Shown piece after piece: positions 27,898 to 36,533 of a DNA stretch of 64,000 nucleotides; within the stretch, counting starts at the first letter, position 1, and each line of letters starts with the position of its first letter. The stretch is from Actinomyces haliotis (GTDB taxonomy: Bacteria > Actinomycetota > Actinomycetes > Actinomycetales > Actinomycetaceae). The position numbers and the translations under genes are program-made. The stretch is taken from the NCBI RefSeq assembly GCF_015355765.1, contig NZ_JACWNA010000019.1, positions 1 to 64,000 on the forward strand, given 5' to 3'. A model generated the notes under the pieces. It worked only from the letters and a program-made list of their open reading frames with translations. It did no database searches and had not been told where the DNA came from.

Positions 27898-29847
27898 ATG
27901 CGTCGGCTCGTCGCAGCCCTCACCTCCCTCCTCCTGGGACTGACCCTCATGACCCTCGCGGTTCCGACGGCGCAAGCCGCGGGTCGCACCTACCACGTCT
28001 CACCATCGGCCTCGGCTGGGGGCGACGGTTCCGCGTCGAGCCCGTTCCGCACCATTGCCGCGGCGCTCGCCAAGGCCGGTAACGGCGACACCATCGAGCT
28101 CGCCAACGGCACGTACCGGGAGGGGAACCTGTACGTCCGCAAGGCCGTCGCCATCCGCGCCGCGTCGGGAGCGCACCCCGTCATCTCCGGCGCGACCACG
28201 GTCAGCGGGTGGGCCGCGAGCGGCAACGGGACGTGGAGCGTCGGCAACCAGGTCCGGTACTGCACCGTGTGCACGGCGGACGCCGACCCCACGAAGGAGG
28301 GGATGGCCGCCCATCCCGAGCAGGTCTTCGTCGACGGCTCGCCCCTGACCCAGGTCGGCTCCCGCTCGGCGGTCACCGCCTCGAGCTTCTACGTCGCCGA
28401 CTCGGACCCCGTCACCCTCAAGTCCGCGCACAACAACCGCGCCGGCTACAACGTCAAGCCGCACCGCGGTACTACTTACGTCATCGGCGTCGACCCGAGC
28501 AAGCACCGCGTCGAGATCGTCCAGCACGCCCGGGCCCTCACGGTCGCCGCCAACGGAGCCTCCATCAGCGGCCTGACGGTCGAGAAGTACTCGCCCGTCC
28601 AGCAGTCCGACTACAAGGATCCTGAGATCGGCAACGCCACCGGCTCCTCCATGGTGACGATCTCCGGGACGAACACGTCGGTCACCGACTCCACCTTCCG
28701 GTACTCCGCGGCGGGCCCGGCCGTGTCCGTCTCGAACGCGACGAGCACGACGCTGCGCAACGACTCCTTCGTCAACAACGGCGGCAACGGCCTCGGCGGC
28801 TTCCAGTCCTCCGGGATCACGGTGGAGCGCAGCTCCTTCACGGGCAACAACAGCGCCGGCTTCGTCTCCGCCTCCTGCGGCGCCTACTGCGTCGTCGCGG
28901 ACACGAAGATCGTGCGCTCCACGGACGTGCGCTACGCCTACAACACGGTTGACTACTCGGACGCCGGGGTCGACTACGCCGACCCGGACGTCTTCGCCAA
29001 CGAGCGGCGCGCCGCCGTCTGGTTCGACGAGGGCGTCATCAACTCCCAGGTCGTCGGAAACTACTTCGTCAACAACCCCGTCGCCGTGCTCGATGAGGTC
29101 TCCAAGGGCGACGTCATCGCCTCCAACCTCATCGAGGGGGCCGGCGTCGGCATCCACGTCGCCGGCTCCGAGGACACCCGGATCTGGAACAACACGGTAT
29201 CCCACGCCCTCACCAGCGTCATCATCCGCGAGGACGACCGGACGGACGCCTGCCAGTCGCGTGACTCCGCGAAGCGCTGCACCTCCTACGAGACCTGGTC
29301 GAAGAACCACGGCCTCACCTGGAACGTCCACGGCACCGAGCTCTACAACAACATCCTCTCCTCCGAGGAGATGGCCACGAGCGGGGACGTCTACGCGTAC
29401 TCCCCGATGCTCCAGGTCGTCGGCGCGACCAACGACGACGGCGTCACCCAGGTCTGGGCGAACCGGATGATCTACGGCATCGACTACAACGTGTACTACC
29501 GGGCGAAGGCGTCGACCACCTCGACCGCCATCCTGTGGCGCTCCGGCCCGAACCGCGGCACCGACGGCATCAACGCCGTCCACCTGTCCGACTTCCGCAA
29601 CAGCCCGGTCGTCCAGACGCGGGGCGAGGAGCTCCACGGCCTCGAGCTTCTCGGTACCCGAGCGGCGAACCCGATCTTCGTGCGCGAGTCCGCGAACCCG
29701 AGGGCGTGGAAGACCTCGGACTTCCACCTCAGCGCGAGCAGCCCGGCCCACGCCAAGGGAGCCAAGCTGCCCGACGACATCGCCTCGATGCTGGGCGTTC
29801 CGGCCGTCGAGGGGGACCGGGGCGTGCTCGTCAACGCCGCGTGGTGA
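27898..29847 (+). CDS. Secreted right-handed parallel beta-helix protein
   Basis: This 649-aa exported protein has a classical signal peptide (MRRLVAALTS...PTAQA, cut near residue 27). The mature part starts TYHVSPSASAGGDGSASSPF and TIELANGTYRE, the entry strands seen in DUF1565/pectate-lyase-like beta helices. Repeated short coils with Asn ladders and IxxNxF patterns fill residues about 170-480. Proteins of this shape are polysaccharide lyases, epimerases or surface adhesins; the catalytic class is not evident. ATG at 27898 is chosen because the signal peptide starts there. A terminator hairpin follows, so it is a single-gene unit. Confidence 0.82.
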   Translation: MRRLVAALTSLLLGLTLMTLAVPTAQAAGRTYHVSPSASAGGDGSASSPFRTIAAALAKAGNGDTIELANGTYREGNLYVRKAVAIRAASGAHPVISGATTVSGWAASGNGTWSVGNQVRYCTVCTADADPTKEGMAAHPEQVFVDGSPLTQVGSRSAVTASSFYVADSDPVTLKSAHNNRAGYNVKPHRGTTYVIGVDPSKHRVEIVQHARALTVAANGASISGLTVEKYSPVQQSDYKDPEIGNATGSSMVTISGTNTSVTDSTFRYSAAGPAVSVSNATSTTLRNDSFVNNGGNGLGGFQSSGITVERSSFTGNNSAGFVSASCGAYCVVADTKIVRSTDVRYAYNTVDYSDAGVDYADPDVFANERRAAVWFDEGVINSQVVGNYFVNNPVAVLDEVSKGDVIASNLIEGAGVGIHVAGSEDTRIWNNTVSHALTSVIIREDDRTDACQSRDSAKRCTSYETWSKNHGLTWNVHGTELYNNILSSEEMATSGDVYAYSPMLQVVGATNDDGVTQVWANRMIYGIDYNVYYRAKASTTSTAILWRSGPNRGTDGINAVHLSDFRNSPVVQTRGEELHGLELLGTRAANPIFVRESANPRAWKTSDFHLSASSPAHAKGAKLPDDIASMLGVPAVEGDRGVLVNAAW

Positions 29848-29871
29848 GAGCGCTGACGATCTGAGACGGGA

Positions 29872-29906
29872 CGGGTCCCGGCTGCGTGTCGCGCGGCCGG
29901 GACCCG
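29872..29906 (+). terminator. Terminator after the beta-helix gene
   Basis: The 11-bp perfect stem CGGGTCCCGGC / GCCGGGACCCG encloses a 13-nt loop and lies 25 bases after the stop codon. No U-tract follows. Confidence 0.65.
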
Positions 29907-30207
29907 CTCGCTTCCCGGGGTTCGTGCCCGACTGGCGAGAAGCCGCGTGCGAGCGACAGACGATCACAATAGGATCACGGTGTACGGGGCGCTCCCTCGC
30001 GTCCCGTACCGCTGATTCGACGACCGGTTTTCCCTGCGAACCGTCCGCTCCCGTGACTCGGGGTGCGCGCGGACCCGGGACGCCTCGGGGACCGTCGCGC
30101 CGAACCAGGTCCCGCGCAGCGGTCGTGCGTGACGCGCGCCAGTGGGGGTGCGCTGCGACGCGCTCCGCCGGCCGGCTCCGGGAGCGGGGTGGGGGAGGAT
30201 GGGGTCC
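29907..30207. other. Intergenic region without a supported gene
   Basis: About 300 bases lie between the terminator of the beta-helix gene and the next CDS. An isolated AT-rich patch with TAGGAT (29970-29975) looks like a -10 element but leads only to an 11-codon frame starting GTG at 29980. Nothing else is recognisable. Confidence 0.4.
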
Positions 30208-30696
30208 ATGACCACGTTCTCCCCCTCCTTCGTGTCCGGGGACCTCCCCGGGGGCGCGCCGCAGGTCGCCCCGTCTGCGGGGTCCGACGACGCGGCCGCG
30301 GACGACGTCGTCGACCTGGACGACGCACTGACCTGCGACGCCGTCCCGTCCCTCGTCCTCACAGAGGGCGAGCGGTACCCCGTCGGCGAGCGACTCTTCA
30401 CGCTGACCCCGCGCCTCGCGGAGGCGACCCGCCGCGCCCGCGCCGTCCTCATCGAAGCGGCCCGCCACGGGGAGGTGCTCACCTACGGCGAGCTGTCCGA
30501 GGAGATCGACGGGATCGTCCTGCCCCGGCACATGGGGCCGCTCATGCACATGCTCGGCCACGACTGCCGCCTGCGCGACGAGCCGCTCCTTCCCGCCCTC
30601 GTCGTCAGCAAGGCGAAGGGCGAGGTCGGCTCCGACGACGACGCCTGGGCCGCCCCGGAGCGCCGGGCCGCGTGGGAGTACTGGGGCGAGCGCTGA
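30208..30696 (+). CDS. Conserved protein of unknown function
   Basis: This 162-aa protein has an acidic, Asp/Ala-rich N-terminal 60 residues. A compact domain (residues about 75-150) contains EVLTYGELSEEIDG, RHMGPLMHMLGHDCR and LPALVVSKAKGEVG. A similar TYGEL...LxxLVV layout occurs in a small helical domain often linked to HNH-type or other nucleic-acid proteins, but no function is established and no nuclease motif is seen here. GAGGAT (30195-30200) lies seven bases before the ATG. It appears to be transcribed alone. Confidence 0.65.
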   Translation: MTTFSPSFVSGDLPGGAPQVAPSAGSDDAAADDVVDLDDALTCDAVPSLVLTEGERYPVGERLFTLTPRLAEATRRARAVLIEAARHGEVLTYGELSEEIDGIVLPRHMGPLMHMLGHDCRLRDEPLLPALVVSKAKGEVGSDDDAWAAPERRAAWEYWGER

Positions 30697-30862
30697 CCGA
30701 GCCCTGGCCGAGCACGGAGGCGCTCCTGCACGGCTGCGGTGCCCCGCAGGTTTCCGGCACGTGACGCACGAGCGGCTGCTCGACTCGTTCCCGAAACGTG
30801 TCCGTGATCTCCTGCCAGGCGGCAGCGCCGTACCCCGCGGCGTCCCCTCCCGGAGGTGAACG

Positions 30863-32200
30863 ATGTCGTCAGAACCGGTGGTCCACGCCTCGAGCGACCT
30901 GCGGCACGCCGCGCTCAACACTCTGCGCGGCTGCCTCGGCAACCTCGTCGAGTGGTACGACGTCTACACGTACACGGTCTTCGTCACCTACTTCGAGGCC
31001 CAGTTCTTCGACCCGGCGGACAAGAACTCGACGATCTACGCCTACGCCGTCTTCGCCATCACCTTCGTCATGCGGCCGCTCGGCTCCTGGTGGTTCGGGC
31101 GCTTCGCGGACCGTCACGGACGCCGCGCCTCCCTCAGCCTGTCCGTGACCATCATGGCGGGGGCGAGCCTCGTCGTCGCCTGCCTGCCCACGCGGGGCTC
31201 GATCGGCGCCTGGGCCGCGGTCCTCCTCATCTGCTGCCGCCTCGTCCAGGGATTCGCCACCGGCGGCGAGTACGGCACATCCGCCACGTACATGTCCGAG
31301 ACCGCGACCCGCGACCGCCGCGGATTCCTCTCCAGCTTCCAGTACGTCACGCTCGTCGGCGGCCAGGTCCTCGCCCAGCTCACGCTCCTCATCCTCACCA
31401 GTGTCCTCACCGACGCCCAGCTCCACGCCTGGGGCTGGCGCATCCCCTTCGTCATCGGCGGCCTGGGCGCCTTCGTCGTCCTGTGGATCCGCCGCTCGAT
31501 GGAGGAGTCGCTCTCCGAGGGGCACCTCCAGGAGATCGCCGAGGGCAAGGACCGCCAGTCCGGCTCCCTGTCCGAGCTGCTCACGCACTACTGGCGCCCG
31601 CTGCTCCTCGTCTTCCTCATTACGCTCGGCGGGACGATCGCCTTCTACGTCTACTCGGTCAACGCTCCCGCGATGGTCAAGGCCGCCTACAAGGGGCAGC
31701 CGGGCACCGCGACCTGGATCAACCTCGCCGCGCTCGTCATCCTCATGGTCCTCCAGCCGGTGTACGGCCTCATCTCGGACCGGATCGGCCGCAAGCCACT
31801 GCTCGTCTTCTTCGGCTGCGGCGCGCTCGTCTACACCTACGTCCTCATCCACTTCCTGCCGCGCACGACGACCCCGGCGATGAGCCTCCTGCTGCTCGTG
31901 GGCGCCTACGTCTTCCTCACCGGCTACACGTCGATCAACGCCCTGGTGAAGGCGGAGCAGTTCCCGGCGCACGTGCGGGCCCTCGGCGTCGGTCTCGGCT
32001 ACGGGCTCGCGAACTCGATCTTCGGCGGGACCGCGCCGATGATCTACGAGTGGGCCAAGTCCCGCGACGCCGTCGGCGCCTTCATCGCCTACGTGACCGT
32101 CTGCGTCGCCATCTCGCTGGTGGTCTACGTCTTCTTCCTGACGAACAAGGGGGACACGCACCTCGACTCCGAGCAGGGTCACTCCTTCCGCCGCGACTGA
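30863..32200 (+). CDS. MFS transporter, metabolite:H+ symporter (MHS) family
   Basis: This 445-aa permease has twelve predicted membrane segments. MHS hallmarks are NLVEWYDVYTYTVF in the first helix, RPLGSWWFGRFADRHGRR in loop 2-3, and GFATGGEYGTSATYMSE after helix 4. The closest well-known relatives are KgtP (alpha-ketoglutarate), ProP (proline/betaine) and ShiA-type permeases; the substrate is uncertain, with an alpha-keto or dicarboxylic acid the first guess. GGAGGTGAACG precedes the ATG. A small stem (GACGGC/GCCGTC, 32210-32227) just after the stop may terminate it. Confidence 0.88.
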   Translation: MSSEPVVHASSDLRHAALNTLRGCLGNLVEWYDVYTYTVFVTYFEAQFFDPADKNSTIYAYAVFAITFVMRPLGSWWFGRFADRHGRRASLSLSVTIMAGASLVVACLPTRGSIGAWAAVLLICCRLVQGFATGGEYGTSATYMSETATRDRRGFLSSFQYVTLVGGQVLAQLTLLILTSVLTDAQLHAWGWRIPFVIGGLGAFVVLWIRRSMEESLSEGHLQEIAEGKDRQSGSLSELLTHYWRPLLLVFLITLGGTIAFYVYSVNAPAMVKAAYKGQPGTATWINLAALVILMVLQPVYGLISDRIGRKPLLVFFGCGALVYTYVLIHFLPRTTTPAMSLLLLVGAYVFLTGYTSINALVKAEQFPAHVRALGVGLGYGLANSIFGGTAPMIYEWAKSRDAVGAFIAYVTVCVAISLVVYVFFLTNKGDTHLDSEQGHSFRRD

Positions 32201-32358
32201 GCAGGCGAGGACGGCGGGCGGGCCGTCATCGGTCCCGAGGAGTGAGCCCCGTCATCAGGGTGCAGCCCGGGATCGCCCTGTCTGAAACACGGCGGGCGTG
32301 TCATGACGGCGCCCGTTGAGACGCCCCACATGCTCCCGCCCCTGGAAGGAACCCCGTC

Positions 32359-32618
32359 ATGCCGACGACGCCGACCACCGCCCGCCCGCTCATCGAGCGC
32401 GGCGGGGCCACGATCAGCGAGGAGGTCGCCGCCGCCGTCCCGCTGCTGAGGAACACCTGCCCCTTTGACGTCACGCACCACCCGGGGCTGTCGATCCCCG
32501 CCGGCGAGGTGGACGGGCTGCCCGCCGGGATGATGTTCGTCGGCAAGCACTTCGACGAGGCGATGCTGTACGGGTCTCCGCCGCCTACGAGGCGACGGGG
32601 GAGGGCTTGTACCGTTGA
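32359..32618 (+). pseudogene. Amidase remnant: C-terminal piece with a frameshift
   Basis: The reading frame from 32359 opens VMPTTPTTARPL-like and continues NTCPFDVTHHPGLSIPAG and GLPAGMMFVGKHFDEAMLY, the C-terminal core of amidase-signature enzymes. Near 32571 one base appears lost: the expected continuation YRVSAAYEATGEGLYR is read in the next frame and ends at the TGA at 32616-32618. The catalytic Ser-Ser-Lys part is missing because upstream DNA belongs to the transporter region. The gene is therefore both 5'-truncated (about 400 residues gone) and frameshifted, a decayed leftover. Confidence 0.75.
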
Positions 32619-32645
32619 CGGGCGCTGCGATGCGTCGGCGTGGAC

Positions 32646-33053
32646 TCAGCGCTCGAGCGCACGCACCGCGCGGTGGGAGGAACGAAGCATCCACGGCACG
32701 CAGGCCAGGGCCCCGACCCCGACGGCGATGCCCGCCGCACCCACGGTGCTCTGGGTAGCCGAGGGGGAGAGGAGCCCGGCGGTGCAGGCGATGCCCGCGG
32801 CGAGGCAGATGATGGCCGCGAGGCCGCAACAGGCCGCCATGGCACCAGCCGCCGACGCGGCGGCTCGCTGGGCCGCGTACCACGCCTCGTCCGAGGCCAT
32901 CGACCAGCTCGTGCGCACGCCCGCCCAGTGCTGCCGCGGCAGCACGTCCGCCAGCGAGCGGCGACACACCCAGGCGACGGCGGCTGCCGCCGCGCCCAGG
33001 ACCAGTGCCATCGGGAGGGCGAGGGCGACGGCCGAGGTGGTGGTCGGGGTCAT
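32646..33053 (-). CDS. SdpI-like membrane protein
   Basis: This 135-aa protein has three to four hydrophobic segments. Between the first and second lies HWAGVRTSWSMASDEAWYAAQR, the SdpI-family signature (GIRTPWTxxSDEVW in typical members). Bacillus SdpI gives immunity to the killing factor SdpC and acts as a membrane signal receptor, but many family members have no assigned role. AAGAAT lies six bases before the ATG on this strand (33060-33065) without a ribosome-binding site, suggesting leaderless expression. No sdpC- or sdpAB-like partner is visible. Confidence 0.65.
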   Translation of the reverse strand: MTPTTTSAVALALPMALVLGAAAAAVAWVCRRSLADVLPRQHWAGVRTSWSMASDEAWYAAQRAAASAAGAMAACCGLAAIICLAAGIACTAGLLSPSATQSTVGAAGIAVGVGALACVPWMLRSSHRAVRALER

Positions 33054-33353
33054 GGACTCATTCTTGCCTGGGTAGCGGTTCTTCGGGGAGTGTGCGTCGT
33101 TCTACCGGCGCTCGCTCTCCGTTCTGGTGCAGCGACGTCCCGCCTCACACCCGGATGGGCTCATGTTGATCTCGATGATGTGCATCAACGCTATGGATTG
33201 AGCCCTCGGACTCGTGGAGCAACGCCACGTGCCCTCCCGGGACCTCGATGGACAGGACGCGGGCACTGGATGGAGCGAACCTGAATGGTGAGTGAAGTCG
33301 TGCCGCAGCGCATTAGTGTTGCGTGTATCCGATCCACTCGGAGGAGGAGCCAC
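33054..33353 (+). other. Upstream region of the MazG/helicase unit
   Basis: This 300-bp region has no supported gene and lower GC than the core genome. It carries the inverted repeat GTTGAT...ATCAAC with an inner TGATGTGCATCA palindrome (about 33166-33190). TAGTGT (33314-33319) is a promoter-like -10 hexamer, with GTGAAG 16 bp upstream. GGAGGAGGAG follows directly before the GTG start at 33354. Confidence 0.4.
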
Positions 33354-33680
33354 GTGACAGAACGACTCGAGGACACGGTCGCGCGCCTGCGCGCATTCAA
33401 TGAGGAGCGTGACTGGGACCAGTTCCATTCGCCTGAGAACCTCGCCAAGTCGATCTCCATTGAGGCTGCTGAGCTCCTCGAGTGCTTCCAGTGGGGCCCG
33501 CCGGCGGACGATGCCGGCGTTCGAGAGGAGCTCGCTGACGTCCTCTCCTACTGCCTTCAGATGGCCGACCGACTCGGCTACGACCCGCTCGAGCTCGTCC
33601 TCGACAAGCTCGAGGTCACCCGGCGGAAGTACCCAGTGGAGCTGGCCAAGGGACGGAGCACAAAGTATGACCGCCTCTGA
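33354..33680 (+). CDS. MazG-like nucleotide pyrophosphohydrolase
   Basis: This 108-aa all-alpha NTP pyrophosphatase belongs to the MazG/dCTPase (RS21-C6-like) group, which hydrolyses (d)NTPs to (d)NMP and pyrophosphate. The metal-binding pattern is visible as EAAELLECFQW followed by EELADVLSYCLQMAD (ExxE...ExxD). GTG at 33354 directly after GGAGGAGGAG is preferred over an upstream ATG at 33285. It overlaps the next gene by 14 bases, so the two are co-translated. GC content and codon choice are lower and more relaxed than in the dcw genes, pointing to horizontal acquisition. Confidence 0.85.
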   Translation: MTERLEDTVARLRAFNEERDWDQFHSPENLAKSISIEAAELLECFQWGPPADDAGVREELADVLSYCLQMADRLGYDPLELVLDKLEVTRRKYPVELAKGRSTKYDRL

Positions 33681-35529
33681 CCAGTCACGGGTCCCCGCCC
33701 CGGAACTTGCCGACGGTGGCTGGCACGTTCACGACTCGCCGTTCAACCGGGACGCGGTCACTGTGTGGGCGGCTCATGATCCGCGTCTCGGAAACTGGCC
33801 TGTTGTCTATCTCATCGATGGCACCGGGAAACGGATCTACGTCGGCGAGACGCTGCACGCGACGTCGCGCATGCGTCAGCATCTCGACAACCCCGACCGA
33901 GAGGGACTCAAGCACGTCCGGGTCGTTGTTGACCCGACATTCAACAAGTCAGCCGCTCTCGACTTCGAGTCTCGCCTCATCCAGTGGGTCCACGCGGACG
34001 GCCGTTACGTCGTCGACAATCGCAACTCGGGAATCGTCGATGCCGACTACCACGGTCGTGACTGGTACCGGCAGCGCTTCGAGGACATCGTTGCGAGTCT
34101 CGAGGCGTATGACGGTGGCGCGCTCCTTCGGAGCACCATCGACCAGCTCGAGAACTCAGACCTCTTCAAGCTGTCGCCCTTCAAGACACCCACCGATGAC
34201 CAGTACCGAGCAACTGAGCTCATCCTGAGCCAGATGTTGGACGCCATGCGCGAGGAGCGGCTGGCGACCGAGGCAACTGCAGGATCTGTGTTGGCAACCA
34301 GCCGCCCGCGGAGCCCCTTCGTCGTACGCGGCGAGCCTGGAACCGGCAAGACGATCGTTGCGATCTACCTCATCAAGCTCCTGATCGACATCAGCCGTCG
34401 AGGCGGCGATGAGGCCTACCTCGAGAACGGAGACGAGGTCACGGGGCTCGACTCGTTCTTCACCGCGGCGAACCAGAAGCTTCTCGACGGAATCCGCGTC
34501 GGATTCGTTATCCCGCAACAGTCACTTCGGGAGTCCGTCAAGCAGGTCTTCAAGAGGACTGCTGGGTTGAGCAAGACGATGGTCCTCTCGCCGATGGAGG
34601 TAGGGGCTGCGGACGAGGACTTCGATCTCCTCGTCGTCGATGAGGCGCATCGTCTCTCGCGCTATGCGGCGCAGTCGATGGGCACCGTGACGAAGCAGTT
34701 CAAGGAAGTTCACGCCAGGCTCTTCGGTGCCGACGACCGCGACCGCACACAGCTCGATTGGGTCATCGCTCGTAGCCGGTTCCAGCTCTTCCTCGTTGAC
34801 CCAGAGCAAGCGGTCCGGACATCCGACGTGCCGATCGAGGCGCTTGAGGCTCTTGTCGACGATGCCCGACGCGATCATCGCTACTCAGAGCTCAGCACAC
34901 AGATGCGAGTCGTGGGCGGTCAGGACTACATCCGCGAGATCAAGAACGCGCTTGCCGGCCGTCCGGTCTCCATGGCCTCGTTCAGCGACTACGACTTCCG
35001 TGTCTACGACGACCCTGAGGAGATGCACCAGGCCATCCTTCGCAGGGATGCCGAGCACGGCCTCGCACGGATGGTCGCCGGTTACGCGTGGCCCTGGGTC
35101 TCGAAGCAGACCAAGAGCAATCGGCAGCATCCCGTGTACGACATAGTCATTGGTGACCTCGCCATGCGCTGGAACTCCGTTGACCGCGACTGGATCGCCT
35201 CACCCAACTCCTTGAATGAAGTGGGCTCCATCCACACGGTCCAGGGCTACGACCTCAATTACGCCGGGGTCATCATCGGCCCAGATCTTCGCTATGACCC
35301 GATCGCTGGAACGACGTACTTCGACCGCTCGCAGTACGCGGACCGTGGCGCCAAGGCGAATAACCGCATGCTTGGGATTGAGTTCTCGGACGACGACCTG
35401 CGCAACTATGTCCGCAACATCTATGCCGTTCTTCTGACGAGAGGCATGCGCGGCACCTATGTGTACGCAGTGGACGAGCCGCTGCGCGATCGGCTCAAGG
35501 TCCTCTTTCCCGGGGCAGTAAGGGCGTAG
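33667..35529 (+). CDS. GIY-YIG nuclease / SF1 helicase fusion (DUF2075-like)
   Basis: This 620-aa protein has two parts. Residues about 35-140 form a GIY-YIG nuclease-like domain (VVYLIDGTGKRIYVGET, then RMRQHL and an FESRLIQW helix with the metal-binding Glu). Residues about 195-620 form a superfamily-1 helicase-like ATPase: Walker A GEPGTGKT at 222-229, DEAH at 325-328 (LLVVDEAHR), STQMRV, and the late motif SIHTVQGYDLNYAGVIIG. DUF2075 proteins of this type are found in mobile and defence regions, and the biochemical role is not established to my knowledge. The ATG lies inside the 3' end of the MazG gene. Confidence 0.8.
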   Translation: MTASDQSRVPAPELADGGWHVHDSPFNRDAVTVWAAHDPRLGNWPVVYLIDGTGKRIYVGETLHATSRMRQHLDNPDREGLKHVRVVVDPTFNKSAALDFESRLIQWVHADGRYVVDNRNSGIVDADYHGRDWYRQRFEDIVASLEAYDGGALLRSTIDQLENSDLFKLSPFKTPTDDQYRATELILSQMLDAMREERLATEATAGSVLATSRPRSPFVVRGEPGTGKTIVAIYLIKLLIDISRRGGDEAYLENGDEVTGLDSFFTAANQKLLDGIRVGFVIPQQSLRESVKQVFKRTAGLSKTMVLSPMEVGAADEDFDLLVVDEAHRLSRYAAQSMGTVTKQFKEVHARLFGADDRDRTQLDWVIARSRFQLFLVDPEQAVRTSDVPIEALEALVDDARRDHRYSELSTQMRVVGGQDYIREIKNALAGRPVSMASFSDYDFRVYDDPEEMHQAILRRDAEHGLARMVAGYAWPWVSKQTKSNRQHPVYDIVIGDLAMRWNSVDRDWIASPNSLNEVGSIHTVQGYDLNYAGVIIGPDLRYDPIAGTTYFDRSQYADRGAKANNRMLGIEFSDDDLRNYVRNIYAVLLTRGMRGTYVYAVDEPLRDRLKVLFPGAVRA

Positions 35530-35558
35530 TCGCCCGCACCCGCGGCACAATCACCCCC

Positions 35559-36533
35559 GTGAACACCGCTGACTTCGTGCCCGTCGCCGCCGTGACCCGC
35601 GGTGGCCGCGCTGACGCGCCCACCGTCGAGTCCCTCCACCTGGGCGCCGTCGTTGCACTCGAGCCCTCCGGCGCCAGCGCCTACGAGGCCGGCAACCCGG
35701 GCGTCGCCGTCTTCGCCCGCAGCGCCCTCAAGCCCCTCTTCGCCGTCGGGATGCTCCGGGCTGGCCTCGAGCTCGACGAGCCCCAGCTCGCCCTGGCGTG
35801 CGCCAGCCACTCCGGTGGCCCCGAGCACCTCGAGGTCGTCCGCAGCATCCTCGCCCGCTACGGCCTCACCGAGTCCGACCTGCGCAACACCCCCGGAGTG
35901 CCGCTCGGCGTGGCCGAACGCCTCGACTTCACACGTGCCGGCCTGCCGAAGGACAGGCTCCACCAGAACTGCTCCGGCAAGCACGCGGCCATGCTTGCCA
36001 CCGCCGTTGCCAACGGCTGGGACCCGGCCGGGTACCTCGACCACGACGGCCCCGTCGCCACCCTCCTGCGCGACGCCGTCGCCGAGCTCACCGGCGCCAC
36101 CATCGACCCGGCCACCGTCACCCGCGACGGCTGCGGCGCCGAGGTCTACCCGCTCCCGCTCATCTCCATGGCCCGCGCCTACGCCCGCCTCACCGCCGGC
36201 GAGCCGGGCACGCCCGAGAGCGCCGTCGCCGATGCCATGTCCGCCCACCCCGAGCTCGTCGCCGGCCGGGGGAGGGACGCCACCGCGATCATGGAGGCGA
36301 TCCCCGGCTCGATCGCCAAGGACGGCGCCGAGGGCTTCCTCGCCATCGCCCTGCCCGACGGCTCCGCGCTCGCCGTCACCATCGCCGACGGCGCCATGCG
36401 CGCCACCGTCCCCGCGGCACGACCGGCCCTGCGGGCATTGGGCGTGAGCGAGGAGCAGGTCGGCGGCCTGCCCGCTCAGGACGTGCTCGGCTGGGGGAAG
36501 CCCGTCGGCGCCGTCGTCGGGCTCGAGGTCTGA
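35559..36533 (+). CDS. L-asparaginase II-type amidohydrolase
   Basis: This 324-aa protein belongs to the asparaginase family typified by the Rhizobium etli enzyme (Asparaginase_II), distinct from E. coli AnsA/B. It would hydrolyse asparagine to aspartate and ammonia. Typical blocks are RSALKPLFAVGML, LACASHSGGPEHLEVV, NCSGKHAAMLATA and DGCGAEVYPLPL. CACAAT (35546-35551) lies seven bases before the GTG, with no ribosome-binding site. GC rises again here after the helicase gene. The last 60 bases of the gene recur at 36929-36994, beyond the next small gene. Confidence 0.85.
   Translation: MNTADFVPVAAVTRGGRADAPTVESLHLGAVVALEPSGASAYEAGNPGVAVFARSALKPLFAVGMLRAGLELDEPQLALACASHSGGPEHLEVVRSILARYGLTESDLRNTPGVPLGVAERLDFTRAGLPKDRLHQNCSGKHAAMLATAVANGWDPAGYLDHDGPVATLLRDAVAELTGATIDPATVTRDGCGAEVYPLPLISMARAYARLTAGEPGTPESAVADAMSAHPELVAGRGRDATAIMEAIPGSIAKDGAEGFLAIALPDGSALAVTIADGAMRATVPAARPALRALGVSEEQVGGLPAQDVLGWGKPVGAVVGLEV

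Noticed and set aside
29980-30015. Eleven-codon frame after a TAGGAT hexamer
   Set aside because: The four-base spacing is unlike the other leaderless starts and no conserved feature is present.
33163-33201. Twelve-codon frame MLISMMCINAMD upstream of the MazG gene
   Set aside because: No ribosome-binding site; the sequence is better described as an inverted repeat.
33667-35529. Assignment of the helicase as a phage or plasmid replication protein
   Set aside because: No integrase, replication origin or structural phage genes nearby; the MazG coupling and GIY-YIG domain fit an accessory or defence role better.
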